This document shows positions 52,065 through 63,585 of a stretch of DNA of 64,000 nucleotides, piece after piece; within the stretch, counting starts at the first letter, position 1; each line of letters begins with the position of its first letter. The DNA lies in the NCBI GenBank assembly GCA_964034945.1, contig OZ035960.1:47161002-47225001 (forward strand). Reading direction: 5' to 3'. Below the pieces are notes generated by a model. That model made no database searches, was not told the origin of the DNA, and saw nothing but the letters and a program-made list of their open reading frames with translations. Source of the stretch: Chrysopilus asiliformis. Lineage: Eukaryota; Arthropoda; Insecta; Diptera; Rhagionidae. The position numbers and the translations under genes are program-made.

Positions 52065-55000
52065 TAAAAATTTAAAACAAGAATTAAAAATCGAAAATAA
52101 TATTAAAATTTAAACAAAAACAATAGACAAGACGCCACAAAGTAAATTCATATGTAAAACACAAAACATCATTCCACAAATAACAGATCATGCTTCGAAG
52201 ACTTCACGTAACTATCACCGTAAAGCTGAAATCAATAATTTTTCTATAGTATTACTAATATATCACATAAATATTACACTTTTCCATATTTTGCTGAAAT
52301 AATTAAAAATTTCACGAACGTTTTAGTACACTTACTGCAGAAGATAAAATAAACATTCCCACAGCAATGATAACCGATCGTGTCATTCCAATAAATAACA
52401 GAGATTAACAGTGGCTAGATCACAAAATACTTATAAAAAAATACCGAATTATACTTATCTGTTTATCAAACGTAGACTTCCATATCGCTTTGATGGTATT
52501 TGATGATCTTCGACCACAATTACTCCTCTTCCAGTATGGTGTCTGCAAAAGAAGGATTCTGTAAATCTATTAAGTATCATAGTATAAATGATTCTGTCTT
52601 TTTGTATTTATACTCACCCATACGTAAAACCACCTGTTGTAACACACTTCGTCAAAAAATTAGAACTTTGACATTTAAAGATTTTTTTTGACTGTCAAAC
52701 TAATTTCCACCTATTTCCGCCGGATTTTCCACCATGATAAAAATGGAGGAATTTCCGCTAAAACGTACCCGGATATGATAAGTTCGACATGACTGAGTCA
52801 TTTCTCTTAATATAGTTGCTTGGAATAAATCACATTTTCACTTTAATCCTTTAATTTTATAGTTAAAATTTTTTTTAAGTGATTAAATAAGAGACACAGA
52901 GTTAAGGTATTTATAATAACCTCAGTTGAGTCGTTATATTAATTTTTTTGCGCAAATTTAAGGATCCACGAAACTTTTTACCTTCTTAAAAAAAAGGGGG
53001 TTGCTGAATTTCCAGCAGGATATCCCCGTGCCCGAGACGGTGAGCTCGTGGCTCTAGAAGAAGGAATCTTCTATTTTGAGCTCAGTGCGTCCCGATTTTG
53101 TTCCTGAAATTATAAGGATTTTGTTTGGAAAAACGCATGGCGCAATCCTGTATTTTTTTTCTATCCTGTATTTTTCCTGTATTTTTTTTCGATCCTGTTT
53201 TTTTTTTCAAAAACCTGTATTTATCCTGTATTTGCCTGTATAACCGAGATTTAATGAGGAAAATATCGTATATCGTTCCTGTTTTGCTCAGTCTAGCACA
53301 AATGTTATGAACACTTATGCACTCTACTCGTAGCGACTAGAGAATAAATAGCCTCTCGCAAGAAACAAGCTGGTAACACTGTGCAAGATATTATTACAGT
53401 TCGTTTTGTGTGTCCGAATATAAATTTTATATTCAATTTATAAACTGAAACAGGACGTGGACAGATGAGAAGACTCAATTAAAAATTGAAACATTAAAAG
53501 CGATTCTCACGATCAAAACCAATATGAAACTATCTTGCTTGGAATTCTATGAATTTCTGACGTCGCAGCCAGAAATGCTTCGGAAAATAGCTTCTAAAGA
53601 CAAATACAACACGTGAGTTGATAATAAAACTCTCGAAATTGACGATGACGACAAAAGCAATGATTTTACACTTAATGAATGATACAATAATAATTACATT
53701 CACAAGTGTATTGGATTTTTTATGTAAATTTTTTTCAAATAAATGACTTGGAACTGTATCCTGTATTTATCCTGTATTTTGAAAAAAATATCCTGTAAAA
53801 TCCTGTAAAATCCTTAATTTTCGCAGGTTTATCCTGTATTTTAGCCAAAATGAGATGGGAGGCTTAGTCATAACTCATGAATTTATTTATTAATCTAGAG
53901 CAGGCATCATCAGCTAGTGGGTCGGCTGGCTCATCACACAGATTGGCTTTAACAGCGTAGCCACTATAATCGACCTTTTATTGTGTGCTGTAATGCTTGT
54001 GTGTGCGGCTTCGGATTGCAGGAATAAAACGAATCGTGCTTTGAGTTGGAATTGGGGCATTATTAGCATGACGCATTTCATTTTAAATCAGTTCGTGTCA
54101 AGCCATTGCCGTGGGAGGATGTGTTTCATTGAACTGTATTTTTATTTGTAGTGGTTATAAATTTTGATTGTAAAGGTAGCGACAGTTACTTTGATGGCCC
54201 CTGATCTACAGTGTTGCAATTTGGCGTACAACTTTAATTCTAGAAGAATTACAAGTGGCGAAAGTACCCTTAAAATAGTCCTCTTGTCTCTTCCCTCCAC
54301 CGGCTAATATTTTTTCCAATTTTCTCGAAAACGGCGAGACTTTGTTTTTTTTGTTTTTAGCCTCCCATCCCACTTATCGGCCCGTTGCCTGCTACTTTTG
54401 GTAATATCTTACCTAATGCTTTAGGAACAGGAAAAACGAGAGCCTAATTCGGTGTCATTTTTGTGAAAATCTCATTTTTCGTGAGACACCTCCTTCTGCA
54501 CCGGCTATTAATTAATAACCATTAATGATATTGGGAAACGGATTCTTAAAAGATTTTTAATTTATTGTCATATTTTAGGAAAAAAAATCCTTAACACAAT
54601 ATAAAAGTTGTTTCCTGTTAGAGATTTTGCTCTAAAATATACAATCTATTTAAGAAAAAAAAAATTCGAAAAAATTTAACTTAAAAGGTCAATAATCGGA
54701 AAAAAAATCATACGGGGTAACAATACGCAGAAATTAAAGTTATTTTAGCGCTATTTGCCATTTTTTTAAAAATTAAAGAATCATAGACATATTTTTTTAA
54801 AAAAAAAAGTTCATAATTGTGGGCGAGACCCAAATTTCTGCTTTACTGTGAATCTATTAACAACACAATAGTTTTCTAGAAAATTCAAACATTAACCGCG
54901 AATAGTAAATGGCGTATACGTCAAAACAATACTCAAGTAGCGATATGACACATTTTTTGCCTGTGTAAATTTTTTTTAACGGATAGGGATTTTAAAAACA

Positions 55001-55500
55001 AACTAGAATTTTTTTATTAGTTTAAAAAAAATCATAGGATTTCGGTCAATTTAAAATTTTGTTTAAAACCCTTACTAAACCAATTGTAAAAAAAACTTCT
55101 TAAGATATTAAATTAAGACTGGTACAAACTTTAATCGAATCAGAAATTTGTGACAAAGTTAAATAACCTCAAAATTAGGAGAGTTGCACACAGAAAACAT
55201 CACTAAATCCTCAAAAGCTACAAAAAAAATGTATTAAACAGAGTCCTTTGACGTTGGCGAATCCAGTAAATATGTGTCTGTATGGCATCGTTATTATCCT
55301 GTTTTTTTTCAATCTCTCCAATTTGGTTTTTTTCGAATTTAAATTTTACTCTTACTATTTTGGATTGTTGTTGTGGTATTGGAAAGTTCCAGGGACAAGG
55401 ATCCTTGTCAACGAGCACCATTTACACAAACTTAAGTATCGATGCACACGTAAATACACACAAGGTAGATACTAATTCCAGCTAACATACAGTCAGGTCA
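52065..55500. other. AT-rich region with no supported gene
   Basis: ATCCTGTATTT words are repeated irregularly at 53148-53235 and again at 53757-53840, separated by 500 bp. They look like the two ends of an element (CCTGTATTTTTC / TCCTGTATTTTAGCC). Short frames elsewhere have no support. Confidence 0.35.
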
Positions 55501-58500
55501 GGATATTCCCTTTAAGGACATTACTGTGAGCGTTGTCTAGGGTTTGTATAGCTGTGCAAAAATTCGGGTTCAGAAAATTTTCGTGGAAAATTGCGCGCGC
55601 AATACGAAAACCGAATTATCACGAACGGTGGCAATGTTGATAATAGTTGTGGTTATCATTGCCAAAGATATCAGTTGAGAGAGTCAAATGGTTGTTGTCG
55701 AATATACAAGTATATGCAAGTAGAAGAGAATTATCTATTGAATGTATTTGTGTCTGTATGGATGTATTCTTCCATTACGAGTATAAGAGTTTCAAGGATA
55801 TCGGGTTGCCTTGCAAGGATCCACTAACATTTAGAAGGTTTCCATCCAGGATAACATGGAAGAATTTGATCTTGGATGCGCGTAAGTGATTTTCCCGTTA
55901 ACAATGGAGATATTTTTCTCAGTTTCCTAAACTCTCTCCGACTTCTCTTCGAATCTGTTCCAAAGCGGACATTCTAGGGGACATTTGAGGTTGTTACAGT
56001 GTGCGTGTGTATCCCGATTGAATCCTGCCTTGGATCCTAGAGTTTTACCCAGCAGCTAAATGACGAACACAATTCGGGGGCTAGTTGGTGTTCCGGTTTC
56101 GGGTTGTGCTGTTTGTTGCCTTTTCCTCCTTTTTGATTTTCATCATCATATATCATCATCAGATTAAATATACATATATATACATACAATAAATATTAAA
56201 ACAAATAAAATATATGTATATATAAGTAAAAAAAAACAAGAACCACTCAAGCAAGATATAGAAAAAAAACACAAAAAGTGATAAAAGTGTCCGTTTTTAT
56301 CCCGATAGAACGCGATAGAAATGTAACCGAGCACAAAAGGAAAATGCAAAAAAAAAACAACAACAACAACATCTAGCAGAAAATTATTATTCAAAAGGAC
56401 ATCAGGCATAAGATCTATAAGCTTCCGCGAAAAGGACTAAAAGCACCAAAAAAGCACCAAAAAAAACGGGCAACCAATAGATGGAAAAATTCCTTCACGA
56501 AATCTAACAGGAAAAAAATTATCTCAAATCTTAACGAAAAGGCAAAAGAAAAAGATTTTTTTTTTTACTTTTGAAAGTTAAAAATAAAAAAGAAATAAAG
56601 TTGAGAAAATTTTCTTCAGCTCGTGTAAGTCGGTTTCTTAGTTAATTTAACTTTTCCATTTCTTAACAAAATTTACTATTTTTTTTTTTGTTGGTGGTGA
56701 AAAAAAAAATTTCAGTGCAACGCTGTTTGTAATTAGTAAAAAATTAGAAGGTGAATAGTCTTTTAAAAAAAATTAAAATAAGAAAAAATGCGTAAATTTT
56801 TATCAAAAATGACAAAATAAATATCAGAGAAATCATCTTTTATATATTTAAAATTCGAAGAGAATTTCGCAAATTTTATGTGTTTTGATTGGAATATGTG
56901 AAAAATTGGATTTTTTTTATGTTGTAGAAAAAAGTAATTTCAAAAAAAAAGCGTGTTGTGGAAAATTGCAATAGAAAATTCCGTGCGTTATGATTGTCCG
57001 TAAAAGAGACTTAGGAAACGTTAGTTATTTTTAAAAATTCATTTCAAACCATTAAAATATTTTTGTTCTTTAATATTCGAAAAAATGCATTTTCGAGAAA
57101 ATAAAATTTAGTAACCGTATACTGATTAATAATGAAAAGTGAGAAATAAAATTAAACTTTTATACGTTCATCGTTGAATGAACGGTAAAAGATTCATCTA
57201 TGATAGATTTTTTCAAAAAACAAGAAAGAAAATCTCTCAATAATAATTTTTTGGCTTAAAAAAAAAAAATGTTTATCTTCTTAGAATTCTAGATTATTGT
57301 ATAAAATTAAATTCAATTAAAATTAAATTTTTTAATGAGAAAATTCAATAAATTTTTGTAAATTGAAAATAAAATTTTTGATAGCTCAAGTGCTGTGCAA
57401 TATTTCAATATAAGAAGAGCTAGAGAAAATGTACTACGAAAATGTAAGTACATTTTGTGTGTAATAAGAAAGGCTCTCCAATTAGATAAAAAAAGCCCTT
57501 TCGCTGATTTTTTTTTTGCTACATACATACATAAATACATATTCTCGTGAAATTGGACATATCTACCTACATAAAATATATATAAAAAAAATTTTACGGC
57601 GTGCGCGCTTTATACCACATCAATTTATCTCGGGAGGATTTAGCAACAAAAAAAATTTAACTGCAAAAAAAGTCGGATAGGAAAAAAAATGATTAAATGA
57701 TTTAAAAACAACTAGATTATCCTTAAGTAAACGAAGAGAACAATTAAGTGAAACAAATTGTTATTTATAAAAAGATAATCAAAGTGAAAATCAAATATTT
57801 AAATATTTAGATGGCATTGAGCAATGTTTTGTCGTTACTGCTTCTGCTGTTAAGGATCCTGGAATAACGAAGGTATTATTCGCACTGGGACACTTTATCA
57901 AGCTAAGGATTCAGGACATATATAACGACCTGTCCACTGGATAATGCTGGGAAAATTGCCAAATTCTGGGAAATTCTCGCCAAACGATTGCATATACCAC
58001 GTCATCTAATATTTAGAGAGAAGTACGTTATTAACTGATATTAATTTTATTCATAAGTTCAAATCACATTAAAATTTTCGCGTAAATTGTGATTGTCGAA
58101 AATGCGTAAACTAGCCTACAGTAAAAATTAATTTCAATTGGAAATCTATTAAAAAAATTATTCCATAAAAAAGGAGTCAACATCCATAAAAAAAAATTAT
58201 TCGTTAGTTTTTAAATGTCTGAAAACATTATCATTTGCTTTTTTTTGGTTTTTGCGGTTATTTTAAAATATTTTCCGAATAACACCTTGTTAAAACTACA
58301 GAAGGATTGGTTAGGATCGCAAAAATAGTTCAATCCTGAGAAACACTGAAGCAAAATCCTTTAAAGAGTTTTTTTCTTCAACAGTTTTTTTCTTGTGACA
58401 AATTTACCCCGAAATCTCGGCAAAAAAACTATTTAGAATGTGAAATTTAATGCTGTAAAAGTAAATCAAAATTGATATCTGTTCGTCAAATCAAAAATTT

Positions 58501-58630
58501 TGATAAGAATATGCAAAAAGGAAGAAAGAAGAAAAATGGGAAACCTTCAAGTGAAAATTCAGGCTTCAAGGTGAAATCTTTTGTGCGGTTCTGTTCACTA
58601 ATTTAGTATTTTCCCAGAGATTTCAATTTT
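55501..58630. other. AT-rich single-copy region, possible untranslated exon
   Basis: No T1-T5 copies or TIR pairs seen for 3 kb, in contrast to the rest of the window. Many A-runs. An 18-codon frame at 57811-57867 (MALSNVLSLLLLLLRILE) lies upstream of a donor-like AGAGAA|GTACGTT at 58022/58023. This is the pattern of a 5' leader exon with a short upstream frame, but no downstream coding exon could be joined to it. Confidence 0.3.
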
Positions 58631-59803
58631 TTTTTCTTGTTGTTGCTCTTTCTTTGCTCCTGGAGCTCTCTGCCTGATGATGCTTTTGCTAGCCAGGATA
58701 ACGTTGATTGTGGTGGTGGTGGCTTTCCCGTTGTCATCCTTCACTTCTTCTTCTTATTCTTCTTTATGATTTCCCATCAGAAACAATTCAATATACGAGT
58801 AGAGATGGCAGGATCATGCGTGTGTGCGTATTAGGGCTTTTACTTTTATCAGTGACGTCCAGGATGATGATTTTTTCCCTTATCCTTTTATCACTAATTT
58901 ATTGTACGTTGTAATATGGCTTTCCTAGCAAGGAATCATTATTTATGACATTTTCATTTGATTTTTGCTATTGATAAGAACCATTTTGCTCCATTTTCAC
59001 ATAAAATAAAAAAAAAAAGTTCTGATTCTGATTTTTGAATTGTGCAAGTATTAGTGATAAACTCTCTGGACTCTCGCAAGATTTGAATTTAGTGGTTAGT
59101 AGCAGTTCTATTAATGATCGTTTAACGAATATAGCATAGAGAAAAGATTTTTTATTTGCAAAAGAGTTAAGCATTTTTCCACATATTTTCCCGTGACGAA
59201 TGTTCAGATCACTCCTTTTAACATGTTTGATGGTTGGTAAGTCCATGTCCTTGGGTAACATCCCACGCGCTTCTTTGCGTGAATTTCATCTGTTGTACAC
59301 ATACGCAAATGTTGCGCGAACCTGTGACTAAAAGAGAACTTCTTCGCTTGTGTAAAAAAGACAGTTATAGGCACCTGTATGAGCGAAATTTTCATTGTAT
59401 ATCATTCGCTATATTGATAACATAAATATGTGAAATTATTTTGGGAACTCTTCTAATTTTTTGGTTCTGTATCTTATACTAATCTAGTACGATTTTATAT
59501 TTTATTAGATATCTGTTACTTTTCTCCTATACTGGAATATTCCAGAGATTTCCCATTGGATTTGTGTTTGTGATATTAGAAAGGACAACAGATCCTTGTA
59601 ATTTACACATAGACACTAATTTTAGCAATGTAGCTCCAGATAGCTGTTAGTCATTTTTTAAGGTTAGTTTTATAGTCTATAAAAGATAAAAGATAAATAA
59701 AAATTTGAAGAAAAAACTCTCTGGATGGAAAATATGAGAAAAATATAGTAACTCTTTGCACTCATAGATGATAATAGGAAATTTTCGTTTGTTTTAGTGT
59801 GAT
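58631..59803. other. Region without supported gene, left of the palindrome
   Basis: A pyrimidine-rich patch (CTTCTTCTTCTTATTCTTC near 58744) and a GGTGGTGGTGG run (58709) are present. Open frames 58637-58914 and 58968-59425 overlap on both strands without signature. Confidence 0.3.
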
Positions 59804-60423
59804 ATATACAGTAGATTGCCCATATGTGCAAAGTTGTAATTTTTGTTGCTCCCCGTCCATTTTCGTGAAGTTTAGGTCAAAAAAATAAGATTTAAAAAAA
59901 AAAGTAGGAACCTGTAGTGGAAAAAACCCAGTCGGTTTTTCATTGAAGTTTCAAAAATAGACTTTAAAATGGTGAATCGCTTTAACTGTCCGTAACTCCT
60001 ATAATATTTAATTTTTCGTTGATGGTCTGAAGACAACTTTTGTAGAGGATAACTAGACGAACATCTAATTCTCACGAAGTTTTGACCTACGGTTGAAATT
60101 TAATGCTTTTTTGGTCCCAAAACAGCAATTTTTTAAGAACATTTTCATGAATTTTTTTCTTTAAATGTATTTTTTGCACTTTCTAAAGGGTGGAATATTT
60201 CTTCTGGTAAGCCTATGTTCTAGAGAATGAAATGTAGATTAATTTAAAAAAAAAAATGAAGCCGATCTAAAGTTATACGACATAGATACAGACCGACAAA
60301 CAGCCAGATTTATGGATATCCTAAATTTTTTGTCTGAAACGGATTTTGTACTGGTCAGATTTTTCAAAAGTAGAATTTTTTTTAAGTTTTTCCGATATTC
60401 TTATTTGTTATAAAACATTTTAA

Positions 60424-60642
60424 CCCTTAATTTATGAGGTGAAAATCATATGCGTAAATGATGAGGTGGTTTCCAATGGACTTGTTCTAATCACATACCA
60501 AATCCGTGCTTTTAACTCGGCACACAACACCATACTGTATGAAAATACTGAAGATTTCAGAGTCACTATGCTGAAAACATGAGAAATAGCAAAGAGAGAA
60601 AAGTCAATGTGGGTCCACTGGACCCACCTCATCAATGAAGGG
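60424..60642. mobile_element. piggyBac-like MITE, left arm copy, 219 bp
   Basis: TTAA at 60420-60423 and 60643-60646. Ends CCCTTAATTTATGAGGTG and, on the minus strand, CCCTTCATTGATGAGGTGG. Contains GGGTCCACTGGACCC, a perfect palindrome apart from its centre. CCCTT ends next to TTAA are the piggyBac pattern. An open frame spanning it is not a gene. Confidence 0.85.
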
Positions 60643-61041
60643 TTAAAATATAAAATTTAATGGATTTTTTTTTAAAATTTTTTTCTTGAAATTGTTCATA
60701 ATTTTTTGTTAAATATTCAATGAATTTTGCTTTCGAATAGCTTTGCATTGATATTTGTTTATAATGCTGTTCCATCGCATGCAGGATATACTGTTTTTGT
60801 TGCTCCTGGTGCGTTGGAACAGTATTATATCGAGTCATCAAAGCTACTCCACGCTCTGCTATATCATACACCACAAGTAAATTTTTAATCATTGCCTTCG
60901 CAGCGATGTAGTTCTCGTCTTCCTCCCATGTTGCTGGATCGGCAGTCAAAAAATTGTTCCTTATACCAGTGATTTCTTGATTTAATATTTTATCAAAGAA
61001 AAAGTATGTGTTATTGTTATTACTAACAAAATCGCACAATT
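60643..61041 (-). pseudogene. Transposase-like coding remnant in the palindrome loop
   Basis: The minus frame reads SSELCDFVSNNNNTYFFFDK, then NFLTADPATWEEDENYIAAK, AMIKNLLVVYDIAERGVALM and TRYNTVPTHQEQQKQYILHA, and ends in low-similarity KFIEYLTKNYEQFQEKN. The AAKAMIKNLxVVxDxAERGVAL block resembles a conserved segment I know from large transposon-derived proteins of arthropods, but I cannot name the superfamily. The open frame upstream of 61041 is the antisense of the opposite arm and not original. The coding part is cut by the loop/arm junction, so the protein is a fragment. Confidence 0.5.
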
Positions 61042-61240
61042 CTGATGACTCGATATAATACTGTTCCAACGCACCAGGAGCAACAAAAACAGTATATCCT
61101 GCATGCGATGGAACAGCATTATAAACAAATATCAATGCAAAGCTATTCGAAAGCAAAATTCATTGAATATTTAACAAAAAATTATGAACAATTTCAAGAA
61201 AAAAATTTAAAAAAAAAATCCATTAAATTTTATATTTTAA

Positions 61241-61459
61241 CCCTTCATTGATGAGGTGGGTCCAGTGGACCCACATTGACTTTTCTCTCTTTGCTATTTC
61301 TCATGTTTTCAGCATAGTGACTCTGAAATCTTCAGTATTTTCATACAGTATGGTGTTGTGTGCCGAGTTAAAAGCACGGATTTGGTATGTGATTAGAACA
61401 AGTCCATTGGAAACCACCTCATCATTTACGCATATGATTTTCACCTCATAAATTAAGGG
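61241..61459. mobile_element. piggyBac-like MITE, right arm copy, 219 bp
   Basis: Mirror of 60424-60642 with TTAA at 61237-61240 and 61460-61463. Same length and almost the same sequence in inverse orientation. Confidence 0.85.
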
Positions 61460-62091
61460 TTAAAATGTTTTATAACAAATAAGAATATCGGAAAAACTTA
61501 AAAAAAATTCTACTTTTGAAAAATCTGACCAGTACAAAATCCGTTTCAGACAAAAAATTTAGGATATCCATAAATCTGTCTGTTTGTCGGTCTGTATCTA
61601 TGTCGTATAACTTTAGATCGGCTTCATTTTTTTTTTTAAATTAATCTACATTTCCTTCTCTAGAACATAGGCTTACCAGAAGAAATATTCCACCCTTTAG
61701 AAAGTGCAAAAAATACATTTAAAGAAAAAAATTCATGAAAATGTTCTTAAAAAATTGCTGTTTTGGGACCAAAAAAGCATTAAATTTCAACCGTAGGTCA
61801 AAACTTCGTGAGAATTAGATGTTCGTCTAGTTATCCTCTACAAAAGTTGTCTTTAGACCATCAACGAAAAATTAAATATTATAGGAGTTACGGACAGTTA
61901 AAGCGATTCACCATTTTAAAGTCTATTTTTGAAACTTCAATGAAAAACCGACTGGGTTTTTTCCACTACAGGTTCCTACTTTTTTTTTTAAATCTTATTT
62001 TTTTGACCTAAACTTCACGAAAATGGACGGGGAGCAACAAAAATTACAACTTTACACATTTCATATATCTTGTGGGCAATCTAATATACAG

Positions 62092-62951
62092 TAATATAAT
62101 TACCATGCCATTCAATGATTTATTTCCAAAGAATAAGAACCTTTTCTTATCTATTTTTCGTCTACATTTGCTTCGTATGTAATTGTATGTGAGATTTTAT
62201 TTTTTGAAAATATGATAAACAGTTAAAATAACAAAATACCAAAGAAAACAGGATTCGTAGATCCGTGCAATATTTATTAGCAACATGACACCACCTCGCA
62301 TAATTATTTTATTTTTTTCTTAAATTATTCCTCGGATATCCTTTTGTTTTGTATTTTAAGCAAGAGAGCCATAAAAGTGGAACACATGTATGATTTGCCT
62401 ACCAAAAACTTTTACCATATAACCAGCCAACAATTGTGAATTCAAAAAAGGATACGCGAATGTCACGCGTTTCACCTGTGTTTTAAATATAGGTAGACAT
62501 TCTTGTTTAGACATTTAACGAGTAGATAAGTTTGGTTACCTTCGTTTAACCCAGATAGCGCCGAAACCTTTTTCTGTTATTTATCAATTTTGTGTTCTTA
62601 AAATAGGTTTTGTGTTGCTAGAATTCTTTAAAAAAAAAAGATTTCTTAAATTTATTCCGCAATTTTCGAGAGTTTGTAAAATTATTTAAAGGTATTTTTT
62701 TTTTCAAATTATTTTGTTCTTTTGAGAACTTATTTTTTTGACAAATCGCTTTTTTTAGAATTTTTTAAATTCTTTTTTTATTATTATGTCGACGCCTCTA
62801 TTCAATTCACTAAAAGATAAAACTCGATAATCGTTTTGAGATGTTAAGGATCCACAATTGCAGATTGAACCATTTTCTTCGAAAATCAACAACAAATAAT
62901 TGAAAATACTTGCCAATATTAATGTTTTATGATACTTTTGACAGCTATGAA
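62092..62951. other. Spacer right of the palindrome
   Basis: AT-rich. TTTAACCCAGATAGCGCCGAAA at 62547-62568 resembles one piggyBac-like end (TTAACCC...AGCGCC as at 63034), so a MITE fragment may be present. No gene supported. Confidence 0.35.
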
Positions 62952-63034
62952 CTCCTTTAGCGCCATCGTTCTTTTCAAAACCTTTGAACAAATAGAGTTC
63001 AAAAGTTTTGAAAAGGACGATGGCGCTAAAGGGG
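62952..63034. mobile_element. piggyBac-like mini-hairpin, 83 bp
   Basis: Arms CTCCTTTAGCGCCATCGTTC and, on the minus strand, CCCCTTTAGCGCCATCGTCC, each about 38 bp, with a 7-nt spacer. TTAA follows on the right (63035-63038); the left copy is TGAA (62948-62951), one change from TTAA. Confidence 0.65.
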
Positions 63035-63038
63035 TTAA

Positions 63039-63585
63039 TAGCTGCACTGCGTGAAACTTGCCAAACAGAACTGGGAAATCATTGTAAAATGATGGAGTAT
63101 AAGGCGAAAATTGATATTCAAAATATACAAATATGCGCACATATTGTATAATAGATACATCATATATTTAGATTCGTAGATATTCAAGTTGACCGGACTT
63201 GATGGTTGAATAAAAACTGAATGAATGCGTGTTGTTACTTTAATTAATTTTCCATCCTCGTTTTATTTGATATATGAGTATGTATCTATAAATGCAGTGA
63301 GAGAAATCAAGTATCTAGTTGAATTAAGAAATGTCATTTGATTTAATTGTTTTTCATTTATAGTCCAAAATTAAATGTTTTTTATTTGAATTAAAAGAAA
63401 AAGTAGTAAAAACAAATACCAAAACATTCATTTTACTTTTATCATTATCGGTTCAACAACCGGACCTCAATCTAGGCTTGTAAAAATGGGATATTCAAAC
63501 GACGATGTCTTGCGCCATGGATATCCCATTCGATATCCCTGCAGACAGGGCCTGCCTCGGTCTCTGCTGTAATAATTCTGCCACG
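63039..63585. other. Spacer, nothing recognised
   Basis: A palindromic pair ATGGGATATTC / GGATATCCCATTC lies near 63486 and 63518. No frames supported. Confidence 0.3.

Larger units (their letters stand above)
59812..62083. mobile_element. Palindromic element with 1 kb arms and 8-bp target duplication
   Basis: TIR TAGATTGCCCA at both ends, flanked by ATATACAG at 59804-59811 and 62084-62091. The two arms (59812-60840 and about 61042-62083) are inverted copies with only a few substitutions and one indel of about 12 nt near the outer end. About 200 bp of unique loop lies between. All arm frames occur twice, once per strand (60432-60635 minus with 61248-61451 plus; 59872-60075 minus with 61808-62011 plus). 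An 8-bp duplication fits hAT and P-type elements; TAG-starting ends fit hAT. Each arm contains a 219-bp TTAA-flanked MITE at the mirror position. Confidence 0.88.

Noticed and set aside
58637..58914. Plus-strand hydrophobic frames
   Set aside because: Start in a T-rich tract without good ATG context, overlap each other in different frames, and no splice partner was found.
61048..61251. Plus-strand frame MTRYNTVPTHQ...
   Set aside because: Inverted-arm copy of the minus-strand coding remnant; it lacks everything upstream, so it is part of the palindrome and not an independent gene.
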